Assembly (NCBI GenBank): GCA_012841485.1
Contig: DUUU01000162.1
Location: 1-24,661, forward strand
Direction of reading: 5' to 3'
Length of the DNA: 24,661 nt
Origin: Armatimonadota bacterium
Lineage (GTDB): Bacteria > Armatimonadota > JAAZEB01
Of the stretch, positions 1 through 6,621 are shown one piece after another. A program made the position numbers and the translations under genes. The notes beneath the pieces were generated by a model that worked only from the letters and a program-made list of their open reading frames with translations, did no database searches and was not told the DNA's origin. How positions within the stretch are numbered: position 1 is the first letter of the stretch; the number at the start of each line of letters is the position of its first letter.

Positions 1-333
1 CGGAGCCTGCGGACCTGTGCCCGGGGTCGTTCTCGCAGAGGCCAGCGGAAGGCGCGGGGCGCGCTCGGGCGAAGCACCCTCTGCCTCCGCGGCTCCCCCC
101 GCCAGCGGTTGAGGTCCGGCACCTCCGTCTTCAGGCAGGAGAGTCTCGGGAACGGCCTCCTCAGGCGGCCGGCCCGCCTCCCCCGCACCCTCGGCGCTGG
201 CCGTTTCGGAACCATCCCGTGCCCCGCCAGTGTCTACCCGCTCAGGGCGCTGTTCGGCTGCGCCCTGCTCGCCCGTCTGGTCCCCTTCCCGTGTATCCGG
301 CAAGCTCTGCTCTCTTTCCCTATGATCCGACAT
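1..333 (-). CDS. N-terminal part of an unidentified protein with an acidic, low-complexity start; runs off the left edge
   Basis: The minus strand is open from an ATG at 333 to the window edge, giving 111 codons without a stop. A GGAGG ribosome binding site lies 8 bases before the ATG, which supports a real start. The visible protein begins MSDHREREQSLPDTREGDQ and is dominated by Glu, Ala, Gly, Pro and Arg. It has almost no hydrophobic clusters, so this part should be disordered. No domain is visible because the folded part lies beyond the edge. Acidic Pro/Ala-rich leaders like this occur in GrpE, ScpB, FtsK-type proteins and many others, so no function is assigned. The only good promoter pointing at it is at 677-706, giving a leader of roughly 340 bases that crosses the tRNA gene in antisense. 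Confidence 0.6.
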   Translation of the reverse strand, partial: MSDHREREQSLPDTREGDQTGEQGAAEQRPERVDTGGARDGSETASAEGAGEAGRPPEEAVPETLLPEDGGAGPQPLAGGAAEAEGASPERAPRLPLASARTTPGTGPQAP

Positions 334-508
334 GGGAGTGTCCTCCGGCAGTCTACCGCTACAGCGCGGAGACTGCTTGTTTCATGGCGCACCGGCGAAG
401 CACCGCAATCCGCTGTGGCGAGGGGAGTGGCTCTGCACATCGTTTCGTCCACCCGGCATGCCTCCAAACGACCGCTCAGACAAGACCGGATGGCAAAGCA
501 TCGGAGCG

Positions 509-537
509 TTGACATGACGCCCCGAGCGTGCTATAAT
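509..537 (+). promoter_or_regulatory. Sigma-70-type promoter of tRNA-Leu
   Basis: The -35 box TTGACA (509-514) and the -10 box TATAAT (532-537) both match the consensus exactly and are separated by 17 bases. The -10 is preceded by TGC, so it is also an extended -10. Transcription should start near 544, a few bases before the tRNA at 552. Confidence 0.9.
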
Positions 538-551
538 CGCAATGCTGTCAT

Positions 552-638
552 GCCGAAGTGGCGGAATAGGTAGACGCGGCGGTCTCAAAAACCGCTGGGG
601 GCAACCTCGTGCCGGTTCGAGTCCGGCCTTCGGCACCA
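552..638 (+). tRNA. tRNA-Leu (anticodon CAA)
   Basis: The acceptor stem pairs GCCGAAG (552-558) with CTTCGGC (628-634), followed by discriminator A635 and an encoded CCA (636-638). The anticodon stem is GCGGT/ACCGC with loop CTCAAAA, which places CAA at 586-588, so it decodes UUG. The T arm is GCCGG-TTCGAGT-CCGGC. The long variable arm (about 596-610) makes it a class II tRNA, as expected for leucine. It sits just behind a consensus promoter and appears to be a single-gene unit. Confidence 0.96.
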
Positions 639-676
639 CCCATTCGCCTCGCGATTTCCCCTGTAGTACACAGGTC

Positions 677-706
677 ATTATAGCATGGCGCCTTGCGCAG
701 CGTCAA
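677..706 (-). promoter_or_regulatory. Strong leftward promoter antisense to tRNA-Leu
   Basis: On the minus strand TTGACG (706-701) and TATAAT (682-677) are spaced by 18 bases, with an extended TGC before the -10. A transcript from about 670 would run leftward through the whole tRNA-Leu gene in antisense and reach the partial gene starting at 333. No closer promoter for that gene was found. Confidence 0.65.
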
Positions 707-900
707 ACAGAATGCCGCTCCACCTGAACTCCGGACGCCCTCTTCCCGCAGGCGGCCCTGCCCCCGCAAAACTCCTTCGAAAGAGCCACGCGAGGGCCAT
801 CTCGACCCCGAAGGGAGCGCATGATCCAAGGCGCCCGCACATCGCCACCCGCGTCCGTCCCCTGCATCCGCGGTATCAATGGGCGCGTCTGGAGGACAAG

Positions 901-939
901 GAGCCCTGGGAGAGCGGAGTGACTCCGTGTCGAGGGCTC
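901..939 (-). terminator. Possible terminator hairpin after the hydrolase gene
   Basis: An outer stem GAGCCCT (901-907) / AGGGCTC (933-939) encloses an inner stem CGGAG (915-919) / CTCCG (923-927). It lies immediately downstream of the leftward hydrolase stop codon at 940-942. There is no U-run after it on the minus strand, so it is at best an unconventional terminator or an mRNA 3' end structure. Confidence 0.35.
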
Positions 940-1917
940 TCAGTGGTTTAGGCCGCCGTTATGAGTCGGCCGGGGGATCGGCTGGATGCCGATCTTCTCG
1001 TGGAGCCATTCGGCGCGCTCCATGAAGGCATCGATGTCGAGTTCGTGGCCTGAAGGATACCACTTGCACACCTTCGGCTGGCTACCGGCATCTTGATAGG
1101 CCTGGGCGCACTCTGCAGGCACCGTGGTATCGCGGCGGCCATTCTGGAATAGGAGCGCGCAGGGCGCCGCGTGTCCGACGTAGTGGATGGGATCCACATC
1201 GGCGAGCAGGGTGGCCGCCTTCTCGATGGTCTGCTTGGAGGCTCCCGGGCGGGCCAGGCGCGCCAGCGGGTGCCGGCTCTTCATTGCCGCCTCGTGCCAG
1301 CTCCCCGAGGCGACGAGGAGGGCGTAGGCTGCCACTCGCTTCTCGACCCCAGCCAGGATGCCGCCAATCGAACCGCCCAAACTGGAGCCGATGAAGGCGA
1401 TCCGCTTCCGGTCCACATCGGGGCGCGCCACAAGGAGATCCACCCCCCGGCGCAGCTCCACGACGGACTGGATGACACCCGCGCGCATCTGTTCCGGCTT
1501 GTTGATATCCACCAGGCGCTTGCCCATCTCGGCGCGGTCGCCACAGAAGGGCGCGTCCGGAAGGAGGCAGACGGCGCCGGCGCGGCAGAGGAGGCGCGCC
1601 CCTGGAAGCAGGCTCCGACGGCTGCCCGTCGCCCCGTGCAGCAGCAGGATCCCCGCGTAGGGCCCCTTCCCTCCCGATGGAACCAGCAGGTAGGCGCTCA
1701 CCCGGCCCCCTTTGGGGCTCGCAAAGGAGAGGTCATACTCCTCAATTCCATCCCCTTTGCGGATGCGCTTCTCACGAATGGCGAGCGGACGGCCGGCATC
1801 GTAGGCGAAGAGCGCCAACGCCTTCTCCCGGTCGCCGTGCGGAGCGGCACCGGCCGGCACCCATGCGAGCGCCAGAGCGCAGCAGACCCAAACGCCCACG
1901 CGGATATATCTCCTCAT
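940..1917 (-). CDS. Secreted alpha/beta hydrolase (dienelactone hydrolase-like esterase)
   Basis: The product is about 325 residues with a clear signal peptide: basic MRRYIR, a hydrophobic stretch, then VPAGAA near residues 20-26. The alpha/beta hydrolase fold follows. In the numbering that starts at the ATG at 1920, there is an oxyanion-hole HGATG motif at about 95-99, nucleophile elbow G-S-S-L-G with Ser180, acid Asp264 in GRRDTTVP and catalytic His292 in SGHELD. All three triad residues are present, so an active extracytoplasmic esterase or peptidase is likely; the substrate is not readable. Two adjacent ATG codons exist (1920 and 1917). AGGAGG at 1929-1924 is only 3 bases from the first but 6 from the second, so I chose the second. 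It follows the small membrane protein gene by about 25 bases and is probably co-transcribed with it. Confidence 0.85.
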   Translation of the reverse strand: MRRYIRVGVWVCCALALAWVPAGAAPHGDREKALALFAYDAGRPLAIREKRIRKGDGIEEYDLSFASPKGGRVSAYLLVPSGGKGPYAGILLLHGATGSRRSLLPGARLLCRAGAVCLLPDAPFCGDRAEMGKRLVDINKPEQMRAGVIQSVVELRRGVDLLVARPDVDRKRIAFIGSSLGGSIGGILAGVEKRVAAYALLVASGSWHEAAMKSRHPLARLARPGASKQTIEKAATLLADVDPIHYVGHAAPCALLFQNGRRDTTVPAECAQAYQDAGSQPKVCKWYPSGHELDIDAFMERAEWLHEKIGIQPIPRPTHNGGLNH

Positions 1918-1942
1918 CATCCCCCTCCTCCCTGGGCATCAG

Positions 1943-2356
1943 TCACCCCTTCGGCTCGGGTGCGACGAGGATATAGCGAGGCGTTCCCGCCTCCAGCGGA
2001 AGCCTCAGATCCAGCACTTCGGTGCGCCCATACCGCTGGCGCTCCAGACGCAGCCGGTTCCCATTACGCGACACCAGGCGCCACACCACCGCGCCCGGCT
2101 CGCCTTCAAGAATCACCAGCTGCCCGGGGGCCGCCGTGTTCAGATCCGCGAAGGAGACCAGCCGGAACGGGCGTTTTCGCCCTTCGCACTCCAGGAGGGA
2201 GACCTCGCCAAAAAGAGGCGTCGCCCGTCGCGACGACTCGGCCACAAACCCTCGCCAGAAAATGTAGCCAATTGAAAGGACCACGAACGCGGCGAAGACT
2301 CTATTCACGAGGAGGTAAAACCGCGCTGATCCGGACGTAGTCGACACGTCGTCCAT
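1943..2356 (-). CDS. Small membrane-anchored protein, function unknown
   Basis: The product is about 137 residues. A cytoplasmic N-terminal tail of about 13 residues precedes one membrane helix (about residues 14-37, LLVNRVFAAFVVLSIGYIFW). The remainder is a beta-rich soluble domain predicted to be extracytoplasmic. I prefer the ATG at 2356 over the GTG at 2362, because GGAGG (about 2367-2363) is spaced about 6 bases from the ATG and overlaps the GTG context. The segment PGQLVILEGEPG...WRLVSRNGNRLRL loosely recalls the beta core of S26 signal peptidases (PGD-hydrophobic ... KRV-x-G-x2-GD). A Trp sits where the catalytic Lys would be and no catalytic Ser is evident. That similarity is only suggestive. 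It lies between the glycosyltransferase and the hydrolase on the same strand. Confidence 0.7.
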   Translation of the reverse strand: MDDVSTTSGSARFYLLVNRVFAAFVVLSIGYIFWRGFVAESSRRATPLFGEVSLLECEGRKRPFRLVSFADLNTAAPGQLVILEGEPGAVVWRLVSRNGNRLRLERQRYGRTEVLDLRLPLEAGTPRYILVAPEPKG

Positions 2357-2554
2357 CCACACCCTCCCGCATCACAATGATCCGCATCCTGCAAGCCGCG
2401 CACGGGGCCGGCCTGCCCGCAGTGGAGCCAACACCAATGCCACTCATCGATTCGGAGACGGCACCCGGTTTCCTGCCCGCGCTGGCAGCACTCGATCTGA
2501 TCGTAGAGCCCCCTGGGGCCGGCCGCGGCGCTCTCCTGGGCTTGCAGCAGGCCC
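2357..2554. other. 198-base spacer with an open, Cys/Trp-rich minus-strand frame but no start codon
   Basis: Between two leftward genes the minus strand stays open in one frame. It encodes a Cys/Trp/His-rich stretch (IECCQRGQETGC, then DEWHWCWLHCGQ). GC-ending codons are common in its first half. The frame has no ATG, GTG or TTG outside the glycosyltransferase gene, so it is not called as a gene. Confidence 0.3.
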
Positions 2555-3748
2555 TCAGCGCGCTCGCTGCATTCTCTTAATCGCCTGTTCGTAGACGGCC
2601 ACCATCTGGCTGCCAGTCGTCTCCAGCGAGAAGCGTTCGGCGCCGCGCGTTGCTGCTTCCGATAGGCGTGACAGGGCCTCGCGGCTGGCAACGAGCTGGC
2701 AGATGGCCGATGCGAGCGCCTCGGGGGTGTGCTCCGTGAGGATCCCATCCGTGCCGGAGCGGACAATCTCTCGGGCACCGAACGTGTCGTAGGCCACGAC
2801 GGGGGTGCCGGTCGCCATCGCTTCGATCACGCTGGTCGGATTCACCTCGGTCGTCGATGCGGTGACAAAGAGATCCGCCGCGGCGCAGAACGGGGCGACC
2901 TCCTCGTGCGGCACCGCGCCAGGAAAGAGCGCGACTTCAGCAAGCCCCATCGCCTCCGCCTGCCGCCGCAGTGCCGGCAGATCCGGGCCGTCTCCCAACA
3001 CGACGAGCCGGAACTCCTGATGCCGGTCTGCGACCAACCGCGCCGCCTTGAGGAGGGCCGGCAGGTTCTTCTCCGGGGCAATCCGGCCCGTGAAGAGTCC
3101 GATGGCGTGTCGCTCATCGAGGCGCAGGCTGCGGCGCACCCCATCGCCAGCGGCGCCCCGGTAGCGGCGCAGGTCGATGCCGTTTGGCACCACGGTCACC
3201 TCGGCGCGCACCCCGTAGTCGCGGATCACCTCGGCCATCCCCGCCGCGGGCGTCGTCACCGCCTGGCACGTGTTGCAGTAGCGAGCCACGGACCATCGCA
3301 CCGTCGGGCGAAGCAGCGCGCCTGGAAGCGGGATATAGTGCAGGTATTGCTCGTACTGCGTGTGGATTGTCGTCACCAACGGGCGCCTTAGGCGCCGTGC
3401 GATGCGCAGGGCCGCCGCACCCATGGCGAACGGGTGGTGCGTGTGGAAAAGGTCGATTCCGAGGGCCGCGATTCGCCGGCACATCCCCGGAGCCACGGGA
3501 AGCGGCAGAGGAAAGCGCATCTTCGCGGGGAACGTGACCGACGGGAAGCGGTGCACCACCGCGGCAGCGTCGCGATGCCCCGGATAGTAGGGCGCGAAGA
3601 TGATCACCTCGTGCCCCTCAGACTCGAGGAAGCTCCGCAGCGCCTCCATCGAAGTCACGATCCCGTTGATGATCGGCCGGTAAGTGTTCGAAAAGAGCGC
3701 GACTCGGATGACTCTTCTCCCTCCGCTGGATGATCCCCCGGACGGCAA
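2555..3748 (-). CDS. Glycosyltransferase family 4 (GT-B fold), probably lipid- or envelope-directed
   Basis: The 397-residue product has the complete GT-B two-domain layout. The N-terminal acceptor domain begins VALFSNTYRPIINGI (17-31), and its HTHHPF motif is at about 102-107. The C-terminal nucleotide-sugar domain has GRIAPEKN (221-228), LGDGPD (251-256) and the GT4 signature E301-x7-E309 in TEVNPTSVIEAMATGTP. The pattern is closest to diacylglycerol glucosyltransferases and mannosyltransferases, which act on membrane lipids; the exact donor and acceptor cannot be read. The start is a TTG at 3748, because no ATG or GTG lies in frame near the fold start. The leader is very short (the promoter -10 is at 3774-3769) and the ribosome binding site is weak. 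It is the first gene of a leftward unit and diverges from the pyr operon. Confidence 0.88.
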   Translation of the reverse strand: MPSGGSSSGGRRVIRVALFSNTYRPIINGIVTSMEALRSFLESEGHEVIIFAPYYPGHRDAAAVVHRFPSVTFPAKMRFPLPLPVAPGMCRRIAALGIDLFHTHHPFAMGAAALRIARRLRRPLVTTIHTQYEQYLHYIPLPGALLRPTVRWSVARYCNTCQAVTTPAAGMAEVIRDYGVRAEVTVVPNGIDLRRYRGAAGDGVRRSLRLDERHAIGLFTGRIAPEKNLPALLKAARLVADRHQEFRLVVLGDGPDLPALRRQAEAMGLAEVALFPGAVPHEEVAPFCAAADLFVTASTTEVNPTSVIEAMATGTPVVAYDTFGAREIVRSGTDGILTEHTPEALASAICQLVASREALSRLSEAATRGAERFSLETTGSQMVAVYEQAIKRMQRAR

Positions 3749-3768
3749 GCCATCTTTCGGGTGATCCT

Positions 3769-3797
3769 ATTATAACCCGCTCCGCGCCCAAGATCAA
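3769..3797 (-). promoter_or_regulatory. Promoter of the glycosyltransferase gene
   Basis: On the minus strand TTGATC (3797-3792) and TATAAT (3774-3769) are separated by 17 bases. The predicted start near 3763 leaves a leader of only about 15 bases before the TTG start codon. Confidence 0.75.
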
Positions 3798-3833
3798 GCC
3801 TGGTGACCACCCCCCTGTTCCGATGCTTGCTTC

Positions 3834-3863
3834 TTGCTGTCGTCCCTGCTTTTATGGTATGAT
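3834..3863 (+). promoter_or_regulatory. Promoter of the pyr operon and its leading membrane protein gene
   Basis: TTGCTG (3834-3839) and TATGAT (3858-3863) are separated by 18 bases. TG one base before the -10 makes it an extended -10. It is divergent from the glycosyltransferase promoter. I see no pyrR-type attenuator in the short leader. Confidence 0.6.
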
Positions 3864-3901
3864 ACAGGCGCATCTCAGCTAGAGTGGAGGACGGCATCGC
3901 G

Positions 3902-4765
3902 GTGGCAGCGTCGGATCGGTGGAAGATGGGGCGCCCCACCAGTGGGGGAGATCTCCCGGGCCGACAGCGAGAGCGTATACTGCTCTGGGTACTTCTCTTC
4001 CTTGGGTTGCGCACGCTGCTTCCCCTGGCCGTGTTCTTGCCCCGCCCGGTTGCCGTCCCCGCCGCCATGCTTCTGGCAATGCTCGTGGCGCTCTGGGGCC
4101 CGCGCGTCGCCGCGGCCTGTTCACTCCCGGCCCGCTGGGGCCTGCCGCTCTTCATCCTCTTTGGCATCTGCTCCTTCGCCGTGGCCGGCGTGCTCCCGGG
4201 GGCTGCCACCCCGCATGCCGCCGTACTGCTCCATGCGTTCTCGGATCTCTTCCTGATTGCCGCGGCCATCGCGCTCGGGCAGGCCCTGGCTGCTCTCTTC
4301 CGCGAGCCAAACTTGCTGGTGCCCGCGGCTATCGCGGCCGCCGTGATTGACTACTGGGGGGTGTACTATGGCACCACGCGCGCCGTCATCGAGCAGCACA
4401 GCGAGTGGGTTCCCAAGCTCTCGGTGCATGTGCCGGTGCCCACCTCTCCAGGCTTGCCGGACCTCAGCCTGGGCATCGGCCTCGGCGACTTTGTCTTCCT
4501 GACGCTCTTTCTTGCATCCGCGCGGCGGTTCGGCTTGCGCGAGCGCCGCACTTTCTGGTTGAGCTTTCTTTTCCTGGTCAGCGCGATGTCGGTTGTGCTC
4601 CTCTTCGACCGGAACGTGCCGGCGCTGGTGCCGATGTCCGCTGCATTTCTCCTGGCGAACGCGGGCCGTTTCCGCTTCCAGCGGAGCGAACTCCGCGCGA
4701 TGCTCTACGCGGCTCTCATCCTGGCCGTGGTGGTAGGATTGGTGTTGGTGTTTCGATATGGGTAG
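3902..4765 (+). CDS. Polytopic membrane protein with presenilin-like GxGD aspartyl protease hallmarks
   Basis: The product is about 287 residues, very hydrophobic, with about nine predicted membrane helices (roughly 27-48, 50-66, 80-98, 106-133, 139-158, 188-207, 218-235, 237-254, 267-285). Three features match the GxGD (family A22, presenilin/signal peptide peptidase) active site in the right order. Asp150 lies in a helix in the context AAVIDYWGVYYGTT. GLGD ends in Asp196 inside the next helix (LGIGLGDFVF). Pro240-Ala241-Leu242 in NVPALVPMS resembles the PAL motif. Archaeal presenilin homologues share a D-Y-x2-V-Y pattern at the first Asp. If active, it would cleave membrane-embedded substrates. 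I chose GTG at 3902 (GGAGG at 3886-3890); GTG 3884 in the same frame is the alternative. Its stop overlaps pyrK by 8 bases, so it heads the pyr operon. The protease assignment is inference from motifs. Confidence 0.6.
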   Translation: MAASDRWKMGRPTSGGDLPGRQRERILLWVLLFLGLRTLLPLAVFLPRPVAVPAAMLLAMLVALWGPRVAAACSLPARWGLPLFILFGICSFAVAGVLPGAATPHAAVLLHAFSDLFLIAAAIALGQALAALFREPNLLVPAAIAAAVIDYWGVYYGTTRAVIEQHSEWVPKLSVHVPVPTSPGLPDLSLGIGLGDFVFLTLFLASARRFGLRERRTFWLSFLFLVSAMSVVLLFDRNVPALVPMSAAFLLANAGRFRFQRSELRAMLYAALILAVVVGLVLVFRYG

Positions 4766-5669
4766 TGGTATCACTCCACACGCCCGCTGCTGGGAACTCC
4801 CGGTGGTGGCAAACCGCCGCTTCAGCGGCCGCTATCGAGAATTGGTGCTCGATGCGCCCGAACTCGCCAACTCCGTGCGAGCGGGCCAGTTCGTGAACAT
4901 CCTCTGCTCGACGGCGGACGACCCGCTGCTCAGGCGCCCTTTCAGCGTCTATCGCGTGGATCCCGGCGCGGGCACCATCGGAATCCTCTATGAAGTGCTC
5001 GGGCGCGGCACGTCGCTGATCGCGCGCTGGGAGCGCGGCGATGTCGCCAACGTGCTTGGCCCTCTCGGCAACTACTTCACGGTTCCCGAGGGTGAAGGTC
5101 CCCTCGCCCTCGTCGGGGGCGGCGTGGGCGTCGCCCCCCTCCTAGCCCTCGCCCACGAGGTGGCGCCCTCCGGAAGGCCGATCCACGCCCTCCTCGGCGC
5201 GCGAACGGCTTCGATGCTTCTCGGCGTGGATGAGTTTGAGGCGCTCGGTGTCCGGGTGAGCCTCTCCACCGATGACGGAAGCCAGGGCTACCACGGCCTC
5301 GTCAGCGGACTGCTCGCCTCCCTGCTCCAGGGCGGGTCGGGCCGCGAGCCGCTTCGTCCCGACGCGCTCTTCACGTGCGGGCCCCGCCCGATGATGGCTG
5401 CAATCGCGGAGATTGCCCGGGCCCACGGAATCCCCTGCTCCGTCTCGATGGAGGTGAGCATGGCGTGTGGATTTGGCGTCTGCATGGGCTGCGCCTGGCC
5501 AGTCCGGTCGGGCTCCAACTCGGACGCGTCCGGTCCCACCTACCGGCTGGTATGCACGGACGGGCCCGTCTTCAACGCCGATGAGATCATCTGGGAGCCC
5601 CGGCAGGCCCGGTGCGCGTGCGCCGGCGACAAGGCCGAAGGCATGGGAGAGGAGCGCGACCATGCGTAA
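4758..5669 (+). CDS. pyrK: Dihydroorotate dehydrogenase electron transfer subunit PyrK
   Basis: This is the FAD and [2Fe-2S] subunit that passes electrons from PyrD's FMN to NAD+ in class 1B dihydroorotate dehydrogenase. The 303 residues show a ferredoxin-reductase-type FAD site (RRPFSVY, 59-65), the NAD-binding loop GGGVGVAPL (120-128), CGPRPM (207-212), and the cluster ligands Cys237-x4-Cys242-x2-Cys245 with Cys266. The C-terminal tail of about 25 residues past the domain is acidic and variable. The ATG overlaps the preceding stop by 8 bases and there is no clear ribosome binding site, so translation is probably coupled to the upstream membrane protein. Its stop overlaps the pyrD start by 8 bases. 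All key residues are intact. Confidence 0.96.
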   Translation: MGSGITPHARCWELPVVANRRFSGRYRELVLDAPELANSVRAGQFVNILCSTADDPLLRRPFSVYRVDPGAGTIGILYEVLGRGTSLIARWERGDVANVLGPLGNYFTVPEGEGPLALVGGGVGVAPLLALAHEVAPSGRPIHALLGARTASMLLGVDEFEALGVRVSLSTDDGSQGYHGLVSGLLASLLQGGSGREPLRPDALFTCGPRPMMAAIAEIARAHGIPCSVSMEVSMACGFGVCMGCAWPVRSGSNSDASGPTYRLVCTDGPVFNADEIIWEPRQARCACAGDKAEGMGEERDHA

Positions 5670-6621
5670 GCCGGCAAAGCCAACGCCTCCCCCCACAACG
5701 CCCGCGGTGGATCTCTCGGTAGAGATCGGCTCGTTGCGCCTGCGCAACCCGGTCACCTCGGCATCGGGTACCTTCGGCTACGGGCGCGAGATGGCGGATC
5801 TCGTGGATCTGAGCCGCCTTGGGGCGCTCACGGTGAAGACCCTCCAGCTTCAACCTCGCCCCGGCAACCCGACGCCGCGCATCTGCGAAACCCCCGCCGG
5901 GATGATCAACTCGATTGGGTTGCCCGGATCCGGCATCGAGCACTTCCTCAAGGAGGACCTGCCCTTCCTCCGTGGCTGCGGCACCCCGGTGATCCTCAGC
6001 GTGGCCGGGTCGCGCGTGGAGGAGTATGTCGCCCTGGTAGAGCGCGTCCGTGGGGAAGAGGGAATCGCGGCCATAGAGCTCAACATCTCCTGCCCCAACG
6101 TGAAGCAGGGTGGGCTCGCGTTCTCGGTGGACCCGCACGCCACCGCGCAGGTGGTCTCCGCCTGTCGGGCCGCGACGACGCGCCCCCTGATCGCCAAGCT
6201 CACTCCCAACGTCACTCACATCGCAACCATCGCGCGAGCCGCCGCCGATGCGGGCGCAGACGCGGTCGCCGCGATCAACACCATCCAGGCGATGGCGATT
6301 GATCCCCGCACGCGCCGGCCACGCATCGCCACGAACGTTGGAGGCCTCTCGGGGCCGGCCATTCGACCCATCGCCGTTCGCATGGTCTGGGAGATCGCCC
6401 AGGCGGTCTCCATCCCGATCATCGGCATGGGCGGGATCACCAGCGCCGCCGACGCCCTGGAGTTCATCCTGGCCGGCGCAACCGCGGTGGCCGTGGGCAC
6501 GGCTACCTTCCGTAACCCCGGAGCCGTCATCGAGGTGATCGACGGCCTCGGCCCCCTCCTGACGGAATTGGGCGTCGCGCGTATCCGCGATCTGGTGGGA
6601 GCGGTGCAGCCATGGGAATGA
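5662..6621 (+). CDS. pyrD: Dihydroorotate dehydrogenase catalytic subunit, class 1B
   Basis: This cytoplasmic FMN enzyme oxidises dihydroorotate to orotate in UMP synthesis and works with PyrK. I place the start at the ATG at 5662: GGAG at 5651-5654 is 7 bases away, and the frame continuing upstream is merely a shadow of pyrK. The product is 319 residues, normal for the family. Visible motifs are SASGTFGYG (33-41), TVKT with Lys59, the active-site Cys144 in NISCPNVKQGG (class 1 uses Cys where class 2 uses Ser), Lys179 in AKLTPN, NT-x3-MAID (206-213) and the FMN phosphate loop GMGGI (255-259) with VGTA. A Pro/Thr-rich N-terminal tail of about 14 residues precedes the domain. The stop overlaps pyrC by 10 bases. 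Confidence 0.96.
   Translation: MRKPAKPTPPPTTPAVDLSVEIGSLRLRNPVTSASGTFGYGREMADLVDLSRLGALTVKTLQLQPRPGNPTPRICETPAGMINSIGLPGSGIEHFLKEDLPFLRGCGTPVILSVAGSRVEEYVALVERVRGEEGIAAIELNISCPNVKQGGLAFSVDPHATAQVVSACRAATTRPLIAKLTPNVTHIATIARAAADAGADAVAAINTIQAMAIDPRTRRPRIATNVGGLSGPAIRPIAVRMVWEIAQAVSIPIIGMGGITSAADALEFILAGATAVAVGTATFRNPGAVIEVIDGLGPLLTELGVARIRDLVGAVQPWE

Larger units (their letters stand above)
639..939. other. Non-coding gap between tRNA-Leu and the hydrolase gene
   Basis: I see no convincing gene here. Short open frames lack ribosome binding sites and overlap the tRNA or its antisense. The stretch holds the leftward promoter at 677-706 and the hairpin at 901-939. Confidence 0.5.

Noticed and set aside
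382..678. A 98-codon minus-strand open frame across the tRNA
   Set aside because: Its conserved-looking part (KAGLEPARG...) is just the antisense of tRNA-Leu, a well-known false protein. Its start lies inside the -10 of the leftward promoter.
1171..2340. A 389-codon plus-strand open frame
   Set aside because: It is antisense to the signal-peptide hydrolase and the small membrane protein, has no recognisable domain, and is a GC-rich shadow frame.
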